DNA of 64,000 nt, from positions 124,001 through 188,000 of the forward strand of contig NZ_AUHB01000008.1 of the NCBI RefSeq assembly GCF_000422965.1. The letters run 5' to 3'. The stretch's first letter is position 1. Each line of letters opens with the position of its first letter. This DNA comes from Pleomorphomonas oryzae DSM 16300 (GTDB lineage: Bacteria > Pseudomonadota > Alphaproteobacteria > Rhizobiales > Pleomorphomonadaceae). Below are positions 37,963-46,542 of this stretch, piece after piece. Position numbers and translations under genes: made by a program. The notes beneath the pieces were generated by a model. That model was not told the DNA's origin and did not search any database. It was given only the letters and a program-made list of their open reading frames with translations.

Positions 37963-39942
37963 ATGAGAGCAACGGGCCCGGGGATTTCACGGAACGAAAG
38001 TTTGGATGAGCGGCCGTATCACCGGGAGATCCGGGCCGAACAGCTGAGTATTGCCCTCAATAATCTCCCCACCACCCTAATCTCCTCCGTCATCATATCC
38101 ACGTCGGGAACGATCGTCCTCGGCACTGAGTCCGGTTATGCGTGGATTCCCTGGTGGCTCGTCGCCGTGATCGGGACATCGATCCTGAGAGGTCTCTGGC
38201 TCCTGGGAGTTCGTCGCTCGCCCGCGGCCGCGCGTGACACCGAGAGATGCCTCGGCCAACTGCGCCTACATGCCTTCCTGGCCGGCCTGACTTGGGCTGC
38301 CGTGCCGGTTTTGCAGATCGGCCATATCGAGACGATGTCGGGGGCGCTCACGGCCTTCCTCATGGCAGGCATTTCCGCTGGCGCGCTCATCCAGAGTATG
38401 ACGCTAGCCGATCATGGCATCGTGTTCTTCACGCCTATCCTGCTGGCCACCGCCGCCACCTTCCTGGCCCAGGGGAACCTCGCCTGCGGCGTTGTCGGGG
38501 CGAACACCCTGCTGCTGCTCACCATGATGATCTTCCAGGCGCAGCGCGGTTCGGCGCGGTTCTGCCAAGGCGAAGAAGCTCGCCTCAGCTCGCTAGCGCT
38601 TGCCAAATCGGTCAATGAATCGAACCGCAAGCTGGACTACCTCGCCAACCACGACAGCCTGACCGGCCTCCATAACCGAGCGGCCTTCAATGCCGAACTG
38701 GCCGCCCGCCAGGCAAGGGGTGCCGGGCTGGCGCTCGCCGTCATCGATCTCGACAACTTCAAGCTGGTCAACGATACGCGCGGCCACCTCATCGGCGACA
38801 AGGTGCTGATAGAAGCGGCTACCCGCATCTCCCGCGCCTGCCAGCCCAGCGAATTCATCGCCCGTCTCGGCGGCGACGAGTTCGCGATCATCATCGACTC
38901 CGCCCCTTGCGAACAACGCGCCGAAGCCCTCAGCAAACGGGTGGTGGCGGTGATGGGACGGCCGTTCGTCATCGACGGCGTTACGTTGGTGATCGGTGCG
39001 TCGATCGGCCTCGCCCTGTTCCCGCAGGATGCTGCTGAACTCACCGAGCTGTTCGCCGCCGCCGACATCGCCCTCTATGCAGCCAAGGACAAGGGCAAGC
39101 ATCAGGCCTCCCGGTTCGATGCCGACCTGCGCACCAAGCTCGAAAGAAGCCAGCGCATCGAGGCGGAGATCGGCGATGCCCTGACGCACGGCCTTCTCAA
39201 CGTGGTCTTCCAAGGACAGCACAATCTCACCACAGGCGCTGTCATCGGCCATGAAACACTGATCCGCTGGGCGCATCCCGAACTCGGGGCCATCAGCCCG
39301 GCGGAAATCCTGTCGGCAGTGAGGAGCGCCGACATGGGCGACCAGTTGACGGAGTTCGTTGCCAAGGAGGCCTGCCGCCTCTTGCGCGCGCTGACCAAGG
39401 CGGGCGACACCACTTCCACGGTGGCCATCAACATCTCGCCAGCCGAATTCCTGACCGGCAACCCGGTGGGCATCATCCTTGAAATCATCGACCGGTTCGC
39501 CATCCGCCCCGAGCGCTTCGAGGTGGAAGTCACAGAGGAAACCATCCACGATCTGACGGGCGTCAACGCCGAACTCAACAGGCTGATGTCGGTTGGCGTG
39601 AAGATCGCCATCGACGATTTCGGCGCCGGCCACTCCTCGCTCGTCAAGCTGGCGTCCCTGCCCTTCGACAAGCTGAAGATCGACCGCTGCCTGATCTCGG
39701 GCATCGACGGCCAGGAAAAGAACGCTCAGCTCATCGCCACCCTGATCGGTCTCGGCAAGCAGCTGAATTTCACCGTGCTGGCCGAAGGCGTCGAAACGGC
39801 CGCCGAAGCCGAAACCCTGCGGCGCCTCGGCTGTGCCCAGGTGCAGGGATTCCACTTTTCTCGCCCGGTGCCGGCGCAAAGCATCGTGGCGCAGGCTCGG
39901 GAAGAGGGCGCGCGAACGAAAGAGCTGCGGCAGGTTTCGTGA
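37963..39942 (+). CDS. Membrane GGDEF-EAL c-di-GMP protein
   Basis: 659 aa. An N-terminal membrane sensor of about five to six helices spans residues 35-195. GGDEF follows at about 220-385, with the intact active site R-L-G303-G-D-E-F. EAL is at about 395-645, with E431-T-L-I-R, D-D-F-G-A-G-H-S-S, K-I-D-R and E-G-V-E-T. Both catalytic sites look complete, so it could make or break c-di-GMP; which dominates is not visible. GGAGG lies seven bases before the ATG. A 72-bp piece resembling its EAL coding sequence lies at 42869. Confidence 0.93.
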   Translation: MRATGPGISRNESLDERPYHREIRAEQLSIALNNLPTTLISSVIISTSGTIVLGTESGYAWIPWWLVAVIGTSILRGLWLLGVRRSPAAARDTERCLGQLRLHAFLAGLTWAAVPVLQIGHIETMSGALTAFLMAGISAGALIQSMTLADHGIVFFTPILLATAATFLAQGNLACGVVGANTLLLLTMMIFQAQRGSARFCQGEEARLSSLALAKSVNESNRKLDYLANHDSLTGLHNRAAFNAELAARQARGAGLALAVIDLDNFKLVNDTRGHLIGDKVLIEAATRISRACQPSEFIARLGGDEFAIIIDSAPCEQRAEALSKRVVAVMGRPFVIDGVTLVIGASIGLALFPQDAAELTELFAAADIALYAAKDKGKHQASRFDADLRTKLERSQRIEAEIGDALTHGLLNVVFQGQHNLTTGAVIGHETLIRWAHPELGAISPAEILSAVRSADMGDQLTEFVAKEACRLLRALTKAGDTTSTVAINISPAEFLTGNPVGIILEIIDRFAIRPERFEVEVTEETIHDLTGVNAELNRLMSVGVKIAIDDFGAGHSSLVKLASLPFDKLKIDRCLISGIDGQEKNAQLIATLIGLGKQLNFTVLAEGVETAAEAETLRRLGCAQVQGFHFSRPVPAQSIVAQAREEGARTKELRQVS

Positions 39943-40345
39943 TAGGTCGCGCCTGCTGCGGAAAGCGAATGAAACGCCCCTAGATCAACCGTCTTGAGGA
40001 TCCGGATATCGCGCGCTGCGAATTTCGTATTCATCAAGCGGCGCGCGGCGCAGGATATCCAGATAGCGCTCTCTCGCGCCCACTCACCCAGCTCCGGCGA
40101 AATATGCCCCATCGTTTCGATCGACGGTGCCATCCAGTTCCACCGCGAGTAGCTATCGTCCTTGAGGCCATCCGCGCGCAGTGGCGCATCCCCCGGCGCT
40201 CGCCTATCTCGCAATTCGGCCGTCAAGGCATGCCCCTCCGCCATACGACGAGGTAAGCTGGTTCTGCCCGTCCCGAAGATGCGGCGGAGTTTGCGGGGGT
40301 AATCGTTAATCGACCCGTTTCAGAGCCAGGATCAAAGGGGGAGCC
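39943..40345. other. Gap after the GGDEF-EAL gene
   Basis: 403 bases. The minus strand holds a small degenerate coding sequence (39985-40244). The remaining part next to the hydrolase start carries its ribosome site (AAAGGGGGAG) and no other signal I can support. Confidence 0.4.
39985..40244 (-). pseudogene. Small unrecognised gene with a two-base frameshift
   Basis: Read from the ATG at 40244, the protein runs to M-G-H-I-S-P-E-L-G-E-W-A-R. At a GA-repeat (40069-40075) the reading then makes sense only if two bases are dropped: E-R-Y-L-D-I-L-R-R-A-P-L-D-E-Y-E-I-R-S-A-R-Y to a stop at 39985-39987. The joined sequence of about 85 residues looks protein-like on both sides of the break. I do not recognise the family, and the true start is unsure. 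Confidence 0.35.
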
Positions 40346-41338
40346 ATGCCGGTTGGTCTCAAAAGGGGGGCGTGCGTTGATCCCCGTCGGTTGAGTTGGG
40401 ATGGCAATGCCCCTCGCCCTTTGGCTTGGACGGCTTGGTATCCTGCCGATGAGAGTTCGATCGCTGACGTACCTCTGGAAAGGTCATGGTTTCGGAAAGA
40501 ACCTATTGCCCTCAACGCGCCTCTGGCTCGTTCAAACCGCGCGCTTCCGTTGGTTGTCCTTTCGCATGGAACTGGAGCAACCGGGGATGCATTGGAGTGG
40601 CTGGGACATCGGCTGGCTCAGCGGGGCTTTGTTGCGTTAGCAGTTGACCATCACGGGCACACTGGCTCCGAACCCTATCGTGCAGAGGGTTTCCTTTGCA
40701 TGTGGGAGCGGGCGAGTGACCTGTCGGCTATTCTCGATGAGCCTAGTTGGAGAAGTTCGTTAGGGGTGGGGACAGTCGAACGTGTCTTCGCTGCGGGCTT
40801 TTCGGCAGGTGCATATACAGCTCTCCTGCTAGCCGGAGCCCGCGTCGCATTCTCACAGTTCGAGCCGGGAAACCCAGAAAAGAGTCCCATCCGGGGGCCG
40901 CGAGAATTTCCAAACCTCGCCGACGAACTACCCAAACTCTACGAGAATCCAGTTTTCCGGAAGTCCTGGGATCGGCGGCGAAGCGACTTTTCCGATCCCA
41001 GAATCCGCGCTGTCTTCGCAATTGCTCCCGGCCGCTCCGTCTTGGGATTCTCCCAGGATAGTCTTCAGACAATCAATAGGCCGGTGCATCTGATAGGAGG
41101 TGACGGGGATACTGTCGCGCCGCCTGAACAGTGCTGTGCGTGGCTGTCACAGAACATTCCCCGTTGCAGTTCTGAAATTCTCGTCGGAAGTGTCGGCCAC
41201 TACGCCTTCTTGCCCGAGGGATCGGTCATCGGACAAGAGGCCGCGCCCGAGCTGTTTAGGGATCGGGAAGGGCTAAATAGGGCTCTCGTCCATGATGAAG
41301 TCGCAGGGAAGGCCGCGGAGTTTTTCGCCAAAGCGTAG
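40346..41338 (+). CDS. Alpha/beta hydrolase of the dienelactone-hydrolase/PAF-acetylhydrolase type
   Basis: 330 aa, with AAAGGGGGAG just before the ATG. The fold is shown by V-V-L-S-H-G-T-G (oxyanion region), the nucleophile elbow A-G-F-S153-A-G-A-Y, a late D-G-D-T (acid) and G-H-Y-A-F (catalytic His). There is no signal peptide. The substrate is unknown. The composition is less GC-rich than the neighbours, which with the flanking gene remnants suggests insertion into a recombining spot. Confidence 0.85.
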   Translation: MPVGLKRGACVDPRRLSWDGNAPRPLAWTAWYPADESSIADVPLERSWFRKEPIALNAPLARSNRALPLVVLSHGTGATGDALEWLGHRLAQRGFVALAVDHHGHTGSEPYRAEGFLCMWERASDLSAILDEPSWRSSLGVGTVERVFAAGFSAGAYTALLLAGARVAFSQFEPGNPEKSPIRGPREFPNLADELPKLYENPVFRKSWDRRRSDFSDPRIRAVFAIAPGRSVLGFSQDSLQTINRPVHLIGGDGDTVAPPEQCCAWLSQNIPRCSSEILVGSVGHYAFLPEGSVIGQEAAPELFRDREGLNRALVHDEVAGKAAEFFAKA

Positions 41339-41649
41339 CTTCAGTCATGGCCCCTGCGATGGCAGGAACAGACAAAGCCGCTCGCCGCCATCCCAATTGC
41401 AGGCGCCGGCCCCTTTGTGCGGCAATCCGATCCATATCCGGACGAACGACGACGCTGCGAGGCACAGACCGACGCTGATCATCGGCAGGCCGGCGATCCC
41501 CCCGCCAAATGGGGCAGCACCACTTGGATCACGTCTATCAGAGGTCGCACCAGTTTGCCTGCACCAACACGCGCCCCTACTATCCCCGTGCACGGCCGTC
41601 TATGACGGGCGAGCTCTCGCACCCATAGCGTCGGACAGAGGAAGTCTCG
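41339..41649. other. Gap with a decayed gene fragment
   Basis: 311 bases. The minus strand of the left half (41342-41490) is a remnant of a paralogue of the membrane protein at 46543. The right half carries the AGAGGAAG ribosome site of the FAD oxidoreductase gene and nothing else I can support. Confidence 0.4.
41342..41490 (-). pseudogene. Remnant of a paralogue of the membrane protein at 46543-47211
   Basis: The minus strand reads V-G-L-C-L-A-A-S-S-F-V-R-I-W-I-G-L. The intact gene has F-G-L-C-F-A-L-S-S-L-A-R-I-W-I-G-L. By eye about 70% of bases agree over some 115 positions, with small gaps near the end where the frame breaks. Only this internal helix region survives. Confidence 0.5.
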
Positions 41650-42750
41650 ATGGAGGAAGCGGATTGCATCGTGGTGGGCGCCGGCGTGGTCGGCCTAGCC
41701 ATTGCTCGCGAACTTGCCCGCTCCGGTCGCGAGGTTCTGATTGTCGAAGCCGAAAGCGCCGTCGGAACCGGCGTCAGTTCCCGAAACAGCGAGGTTATCC
41801 ACGCTGGCATCTACTACCCCACCGGTCTCGTGAAAACGCACCTGTGTACCGAAGGGCGGGTGCAGCTCTACGCCTTCTGTGCGGACTACCGGATACCGCA
41901 TCGACGCTGCGGCAAGATCCTGGTGGCAACCACCGATCACGAGATTGCCAAGCTCGAGGCGATCAAGGCCCAAGGCAATGCCAACGGCGTCGACGATCTT
42001 CGCTGGCTGTCGGCCGCCGAAGCGTGTGCGCTCGAACCGGAGCTTACGTGCGTCCGGGCGCTGCTATCGCCTTCGACCGGGATCATCGACAGCCATGCCT
42101 TCATACTGGCCTTGCAGGGCGACGCCGAAAGCCACGGCGCAATGGTGGCATTTCAAACGCCGGTCGTCGGCGGCGGCATCGAGAATGGCCGGCTGGTGAT
42201 CGAGACCGGCGGCGCCGACCCCATGCGCATCGCTGCGCGTACCGTCGTCAACGCGGCGGGTCTCGGGGCACAACACCTCGCCTTGGCCATCAAGGGGGTG
42301 CCGGCTGAGACGGTGCCACTACTCCATCTGGCCAAGGGCAATTACTTTGCGCTGGCGACGCGCGCTCCATTCTCCCATCTCATCTATCCGATGCCGGTCG
42401 CCGGCGGGCTTGGCGTTCATCTGACGCTGGATCTCGCCGGGCGCGCCCGGTTCGGCCCCGACGTCGAATGGATCGATGCAATCGATTACAGCGTCGATCC
42501 GGCCCGGTGCGCGTCATTCTACCCGGCCATTCGTGCCTACTGGCCGAACCTGCCGGACGGGGCTCTCGCACCAGACTATTGCGGCATCCGCCCCAAGATC
42601 GAGCGCCCCGGCGGATCGACAACCGACTTCATGATCGCAGGTCCCCAAACCCACGGGCTCCCCGGACTATTCAACTTGTTCGGCATCGAATCGCCCGGGC
42701 TGACGGCGTCACTGGCCATTGGTCGCCTGTTGGCCAGCCTCGCCAACTGA
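41650..42750 (+). CDS. FAD-dependent oxidoreductase, L-2-hydroxyglutarate oxidase-like
   Basis: 366 aa. The Rossmann motif is at the N-terminus (V-V-G-A-G-V-V-G-L-A-I-A-R-E-L, with E at the end of strand 2). The DAO-family signature S-S-R-N-S-E-V-I-H-A-G-I-Y-Y is typical of LhgO/YgaF proteins. Near the C-terminus G-I-R-P-K-I and F-G-I-E-S-P-G-L-T-A-S-L bind FAD. It probably oxidises a 2-hydroxy acid and passes electrons to quinone or oxygen; the substrate is inferred from family. AGAGGAAG lies upstream of the ATG. It is a single-gene unit. Confidence 0.88.
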   Translation: MEEADCIVVGAGVVGLAIARELARSGREVLIVEAESAVGTGVSSRNSEVIHAGIYYPTGLVKTHLCTEGRVQLYAFCADYRIPHRRCGKILVATTDHEIAKLEAIKAQGNANGVDDLRWLSAAEACALEPELTCVRALLSPSTGIIDSHAFILALQGDAESHGAMVAFQTPVVGGGIENGRLVIETGGADPMRIAARTVVNAAGLGAQHLALAIKGVPAETVPLLHLAKGNYFALATRAPFSHLIYPMPVAGGLGVHLTLDLAGRARFGPDVEWIDAIDYSVDPARCASFYPAIRAYWPNLPDGALAPDYCGIRPKIERPGGSTTDFMIAGPQTHGLPGLFNLFGIESPGLTASLAIGRLLASLAN

Positions 42751-42868
42751 ATTGCCGCGGAGCTGGCCCGTCAGTCCTTAAACCCATTCCGAATGGCGGC
42801 GAACACTGGGTACACAACGCCCCCAGCCGATTGTCAGCCAAGCGAAGGGTCGAAGAATGCTATGCGCA

Positions 42869-42940
42869 CTGACAAGCTTGGGCGACACCACCTCGACGGT
42901 GGCCGTCACCATCTCGCCGTTGGAGTTCCTGACCGGCAAA
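42869..42940 (+). pseudogene. EAL-domain gene remnant
   Basis: 72 bases encoding L-T-S-L-G-D-T-T-S-T-V-A-V-T-I-S-P-L-E-F-L-T-G. They match the GGDEF-EAL gene at 39391-39462 (L-T-K-A-G-D-T-T-S-T-V-A-I-N-I-S-P-A-E-F-L-T-G) without gaps and with roughly 80% base identity. No flanking homology remains. Confidence 0.7.
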
Positions 42941-42958
42941 AGCTGCCTTCCAAGCCAG

Positions 42959-43840
42959 CTATTTCAGCGGCAAGAACAGCTCCGCCGCCGTCCCCGCCCC
43001 TTCCCCCTCCAGGAAGAACCGCTGGCAGTAGATGGGGAAGTCGCGCATGTCTTCGCCGCTCTGCGGTAGCCAGTCGCGGTAGAGGTAAAGGGCGGCAGGT
43101 TCGAGGTTGTGGGTGTCGCCGGTGACGCGCAGCACGGCGCAGCGCCCGCCCGGAATCTCGCCCGGCTTGGCGTTCTCGGGTCCAGCCTCGATCGGCTGAT
43201 CGGCATCGACGCCGACGCAGAGATCCATGCTGTAGTCGGCGGGGTTGGCAGGGCGTCGCTCGGAATACCAGACGTTGAAGGTGGGATTGGTGAAAGGCGA
43301 AAATCCCCTGGCCTTGCGCCAGGCGATGAAGCGCTGGATGGTGGCATCGAGCGTTTCGGGATCGCCCCGATGCTCGAAGATGGCGACGCGGGTCGGGGCG
43401 ACTTCGCGGATGGTGACGTCGGCGGGACTGAAGATCGTCTGCATGAGCTTGCTCCTGGCGTTTTCGAGTGGCCCGAAGGCGGCAAGCCACGGCTCCCAGT
43501 CGGGAGACTTGCGGAAGGACGACGGCGATTGCCCAATCCGTTGCCGGAAGGCGCGGGCGAAGGCATCCGGCGCGTCGTAGCCGGCATCCAGCGCAATATC
43601 CGTGACGCTCTTGGTTTCCCAATAGGCCAGCTGATGGGACGCGCGCTTCATGCGCGCCAGCTGGACATAGCGATGGACGGACAATCCGAAGATCGCCGCG
43701 AACTGCCGGTGGAAGTGGAACTTCGAAAAGGCCGCGACGCCGCTCAGCACCTCAAGGTCCAGATTGCCGTCGAGATGCCGTTCGATATAGTCCAGCACTC
43801 GCCGCATCCGGGCATGGTAGTTCTCGGCGGCATCCCTCAT
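42959..43840 (-). CDS. AraC-family regulator with GyrI-like ligand-binding domain
   Basis: 293 aa from the ATG at 43840. Two helix-turn-helix motifs of the AraC type are N-terminal (about 10-110; F-S-K-F-H-F-H-R-Q-F and S-V-T-D-I-A-L-D-A-G-Y-D). The C-terminal half is a GyrI-like/SOUL-type barrel (V-A-I-F-E-H-R-G-D-P; Y-S-M-D-L-C-V-G-V). This Rob/BmrR-like layout senses lipophilic compounds. An open frame extends 59 codons upstream but has no regulator sequence. Targets are unknown; the reductase gene 143 bases upstream is on the same strand. Confidence 0.9.
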   Translation of the reverse strand: MRDAAENYHARMRRVLDYIERHLDGNLDLEVLSGVAAFSKFHFHRQFAAIFGLSVHRYVQLARMKRASHQLAYWETKSVTDIALDAGYDAPDAFARAFRQRIGQSPSSFRKSPDWEPWLAAFGPLENARSKLMQTIFSPADVTIREVAPTRVAIFEHRGDPETLDATIQRFIAWRKARGFSPFTNPTFNVWYSERRPANPADYSMDLCVGVDADQPIEAGPENAKPGEIPGGRCAVLRVTGDTHNLEPAALYLYRDWLPQSGEDMRDFPIYCQRFFLEGEGAGTAAELFLPLK

Positions 43841-43983
43841 CGTTTCGTCGTCTCTCCTTGCGTGGCGGATTTGAGCTAACCCCATCCCGCCCCGCCCTGC
43901 TCCACCGATCTTGCGGTTTGGCACGGGGCCGAAAGGCGGACCGCAGGCGTCCAGGATACGTCGGGCACCCCGCCAGGGTCCAT

Positions 43984-44631
43984 TCACCAGGCAATCAGCG
44001 GCGACTGACCTAGCCACTCATCGCTCCCCACCTGGTCGAGCACGAAGCGCGCCACGTCGGCGCGGGCGATGCTGCCGCCGTGGAAATGCAGGAGATCGGT
44101 GAGGGCGCGGTTCGTCCCGCGGCCGGGCTTGTCGCTGAGGATCGCCGGGCGAACCAGCACCCAGTCGAGGCCGCTCTGCCGCACGATCGCCTCCTGCCGG
44201 TTCTTGTCGGCATAGACCTTCCTGAGCAGCAGCGGGAAGATCAGCTTGTCGAACAGGAGGCCGCCGTGTCCCACGCTGTCGCCGGCGCCGAGGCCGGTGA
44301 TGGCGACGAGGCGGTCGACACCCTCGGCTTGCATGGCCTTCACCAGCGTCTGGGTGGCGGTGGAAAGCAGCATCACCTCACGGAAGGGGCTCGCCGGCGT
44401 GCCGAGGGCGCTGACCACGGCATCGCGCCCCTTCACGGCCCGGCGCAACACCGCCTCGTCGCGGGCGTCACCGACGATCAGCGTCACGCCCTTGAAGTCT
44501 TTAGCCTTCTCGGCGGAGCGCACGAGCACGGCGACGTCGTAGCCGCGCGCCACCGCTTGGGCGACAATCAGGCGGCCGGTGCCGCCGGTGGCGCCGAGGA
44601 CGAGAATCTTCGGCTGGGTGGAATAGATCAT
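43984..44631 (-). CDS. NAD(P)H-binding reductase (biliverdin reductase B/NmrA-like)
   Basis: 215 aa, with GAAGG nine bases before the ATG. The Rossmann loop is L-G-A-T-G-G-T-G-R, followed by V-L-V-R-S for NADP preference and A-I-T-G-L-G-A-G at the active region. It lies 45 bases downstream of a second, longer reductase on the same strand, so they form a two-gene operon under the divergent LysR regulator. The substrate is unknown. Confidence 0.88.
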   Translation of the reverse strand: MIYSTQPKILVLGATGGTGRLIVAQAVARGYDVAVLVRSAEKAKDFKGVTLIVGDARDEAVLRRAVKGRDAVVSALGTPASPFREVMLLSTATQTLVKAMQAEGVDRLVAITGLGAGDSVGHGGLLFDKLIFPLLLRKVYADKNRQEAIVRQSGLDWVLVRPAILSDKPGRGTNRALTDLLHFHGGSIARADVARFVLDQVGSDEWLGQSPLIAW

Positions 44632-44676
44632 GATGACGGTCCTTCGGATGAGGGTTTGGTTCGGCCAGTCGCCCCG

Positions 44677-45540
44677 TCAGGAGGCGATGGCCTTGGCGAA
44701 ATCGCGATAGGTGTGGAGCGGCCGGCCGAGTAGCTCGACGAGGCGGGCCATGTCGCCAGCCTCGGGAACCATGCCGTCGCTGACGTAGCGCTCGGCCATC
44801 AGGCGCATCTCGTAGGCCATCCACTTGGGCATCAGCGCCTGCAGGTTCTGCTCGAAGCCACTGGGGTCGTCGCCGCCGTAGACGATGGGGCGACCCAGCA
44901 CGTCCGACCAGATGGCGGCGAGATCGGTGCCGGTCAGCGTGTCGGGGCCGACCAGATTGAGGATCTCACTCGGCAGCTTCTCGGCTGCGCGGTCGCGGCG
45001 GATCAGCTCGATGGCGGCGACTTCGGCGATGTCGCGGGCGTCGATCATGGCGACGCCCTTGCTGCCGATTGGCATGGGATAGACGCCGTAGTTGATGATG
45101 ACGTCCTTGATCATCAGCTCGTTGTCGATGAAGTAGGCCGGGCGCAGGATGGTGGCGCTGAAGCCCATTTGCTCGATCATCCGTTCGACGCCGGATTTTA
45201 CGGCGAAATGCGGCACGTTGACGAACTGGTCGGCGTGGATCACCGAGAGGTAGACGACGCGCTCGACGCCGGATTCCCGGGCAATGTTGAGGGCGATCAG
45301 TGCCTGGGTGAATTCGTCGCCGGCCACCGCATTGAGCAGGAACAGCGTGCGGACGCCGGCGAACGCCTGGCGCAGCGCATCGATGTTGAGCAACTCGCCC
45401 TGGGCGATCTCTACATTGGCCGGGAAGTCGGCCTTGGCGACATCGCGAACGAGGACGCGCACCTCGGTGCCGCGGCTCACGAGTTGATCGACGACGTGGC
45501 GGCCGACGCGACCGGTGGCACCGGTAACGAGAATGGTCAT
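44677..45540 (-). CDS. NmrA/quinone-reductase-2-like NAD(P)-binding protein
   Basis: 287 aa from the ATG at 45540 (GGAG eight bases upstream); a GTG nine bases earlier is an alternative. The motif T-G-A-T-G-R-V-G-R-H-V marks the nucleotide loop. The rest follows the QorB/NmrA pattern (S-G-V-E-R-V-V-Y-L-S; L-R-P-A-Y-F-I-D-N). Such proteins reduce quinones or act as redox sensors. It is divergent from a LysR gene across 104 bases. Confidence 0.88.
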   Translation of the reverse strand: MTILVTGATGRVGRHVVDQLVSRGTEVRVLVRDVAKADFPANVEIAQGELLNIDALRQAFAGVRTLFLLNAVAGDEFTQALIALNIARESGVERVVYLSVIHADQFVNVPHFAVKSGVERMIEQMGFSATILRPAYFIDNELMIKDVIINYGVYPMPIGSKGVAMIDARDIAEVAAIELIRRDRAAEKLPSEILNLVGPDTLTGTDLAAIWSDVLGRPIVYGGDDPSGFEQNLQALMPKWMAYEMRLMAERYVSDGMVPEAGDMARLVELLGRPLHTYRDFAKAIAS

Positions 45541-45644
45541 TTGGGTCACTCCAGGTTGGTGTCAGAAGACACCCCGAAAATGAGTGATCCACATTCGATC
45601 CGATAGACGTTATATCTGGACGCACCGTCTCACAGGTGGAACAG
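45541..45644. promoter_or_regulatory. Divergent promoter region of the reductase operon and LysR gene
   Basis: 104 bases between back-to-back starts, with an AT-rich centre (about 45577-45620). By the usual LysR arrangement the regulator binds here and controls both sides; I cannot place an exact T-N11-A site. Confidence 0.5.
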
Positions 45645-46535
45645 ATGGACCTGCTCGCCCTCGCCGATTTCGCCCTGGTTGCCAAGCATGGCGGCTTTGG
45701 CCGCGCCGCCCGCGCCGCCAACCGGCCCAAGGCGACGCTGTCGCGCCGGGTGGCCGACCTCGAGGCCGATCTCAACCTGCGCCTTTTCGAACGCGGGGCA
45801 CGTGACCTGAAGCTCACCGAGGAAGGGCGCGCCCTCTTCGAGCGGGCCGGGCAGTTGCTTACCGAGCTTGAGGAGACGGCGAGCGCCATTGCCTCGGGTG
45901 GCGAGCGCCCGCGCGGCCGATTGAGGGTCAGCGCACCGCTGCTGTTTTCCCAGACCGCCATGGGCAAGATCGCCGCCGGCTTTGCTCTGAAATACTCCGA
46001 AGTGCGGCTGGAGGTGACGACGGAGGATCGCCCGGTCGACATGATCGAGGAGGGGTTCGATCTGGTGATCCGCGTCAACCCCGAGCCGGACGACAGCCTC
46101 GTCGGCCGCGTCTTCCTGCATGACCGACTGGTGGTGGTGGCAAGCCCCATCCTCCCCCGCCCCACGGACGACAGCAAGGTGCCCGCCGTGATCCGCTCGG
46201 CCGGCGACCGCCGCACCTGGGAGGTGAGGACGCCGACCGGCCGTGCCGCCATCGCCATCGAGCCGGTGCTCGGCCTCGCCTCGCTCTTGATGGTGCGGGA
46301 CGCCGTGTGCGCCGGCGTCGGCGCCGGGCGGCTGCCGCTGTCGCTGGTCAGCCACGATCTCGCCGCGGGCACGCTGGTTTCCTGGGGCGATGCCGACGCG
46401 CCGGACATCGCGCTCTGGGCGCTCTACCCGTCGCGGCGGCTGCTCAGCGCCCGCGTCTCGGCCTTCCTCGACTATCTGAAACAAGCCTTTCCCATGGGTA
46501 CGCCCGACGAGCTCGCCACCTATATCGGCCGGTGA
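45645..46535 (+). CDS. LysR-family transcriptional regulator
   Basis: 296 aa from the ATG at 45645, with AGGTGG five to ten bases upstream; a GTG at 45636 is possible. The helix-turn-helix is F-G-R-A-A-R-A-A-N-R-P-K-A-T-L-S-R-R-V. The effector domain begins G-R-L-R-V-S-A-P-L-L-F, the pattern of the CrgA/DsdC-like branch that responds to quinones and aldehydes. The divergent quinone-reductase-like gene fits that. It converges with the membrane protein gene, seven bases apart. Confidence 0.93.
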   Translation: MDLLALADFALVAKHGGFGRAARAANRPKATLSRRVADLEADLNLRLFERGARDLKLTEEGRALFERAGQLLTELEETASAIASGGERPRGRLRVSAPLLFSQTAMGKIAAGFALKYSEVRLEVTTEDRPVDMIEEGFDLVIRVNPEPDDSLVGRVFLHDRLVVVASPILPRPTDDSKVPAVIRSAGDRRTWEVRTPTGRAAIAIEPVLGLASLLMVRDAVCAGVGAGRLPLSLVSHDLAAGTLVSWGDADAPDIALWALYPSRRLLSARVSAFLDYLKQAFPMGTPDELATYIGR

Positions 46536-46542
46536 CCCGGCG

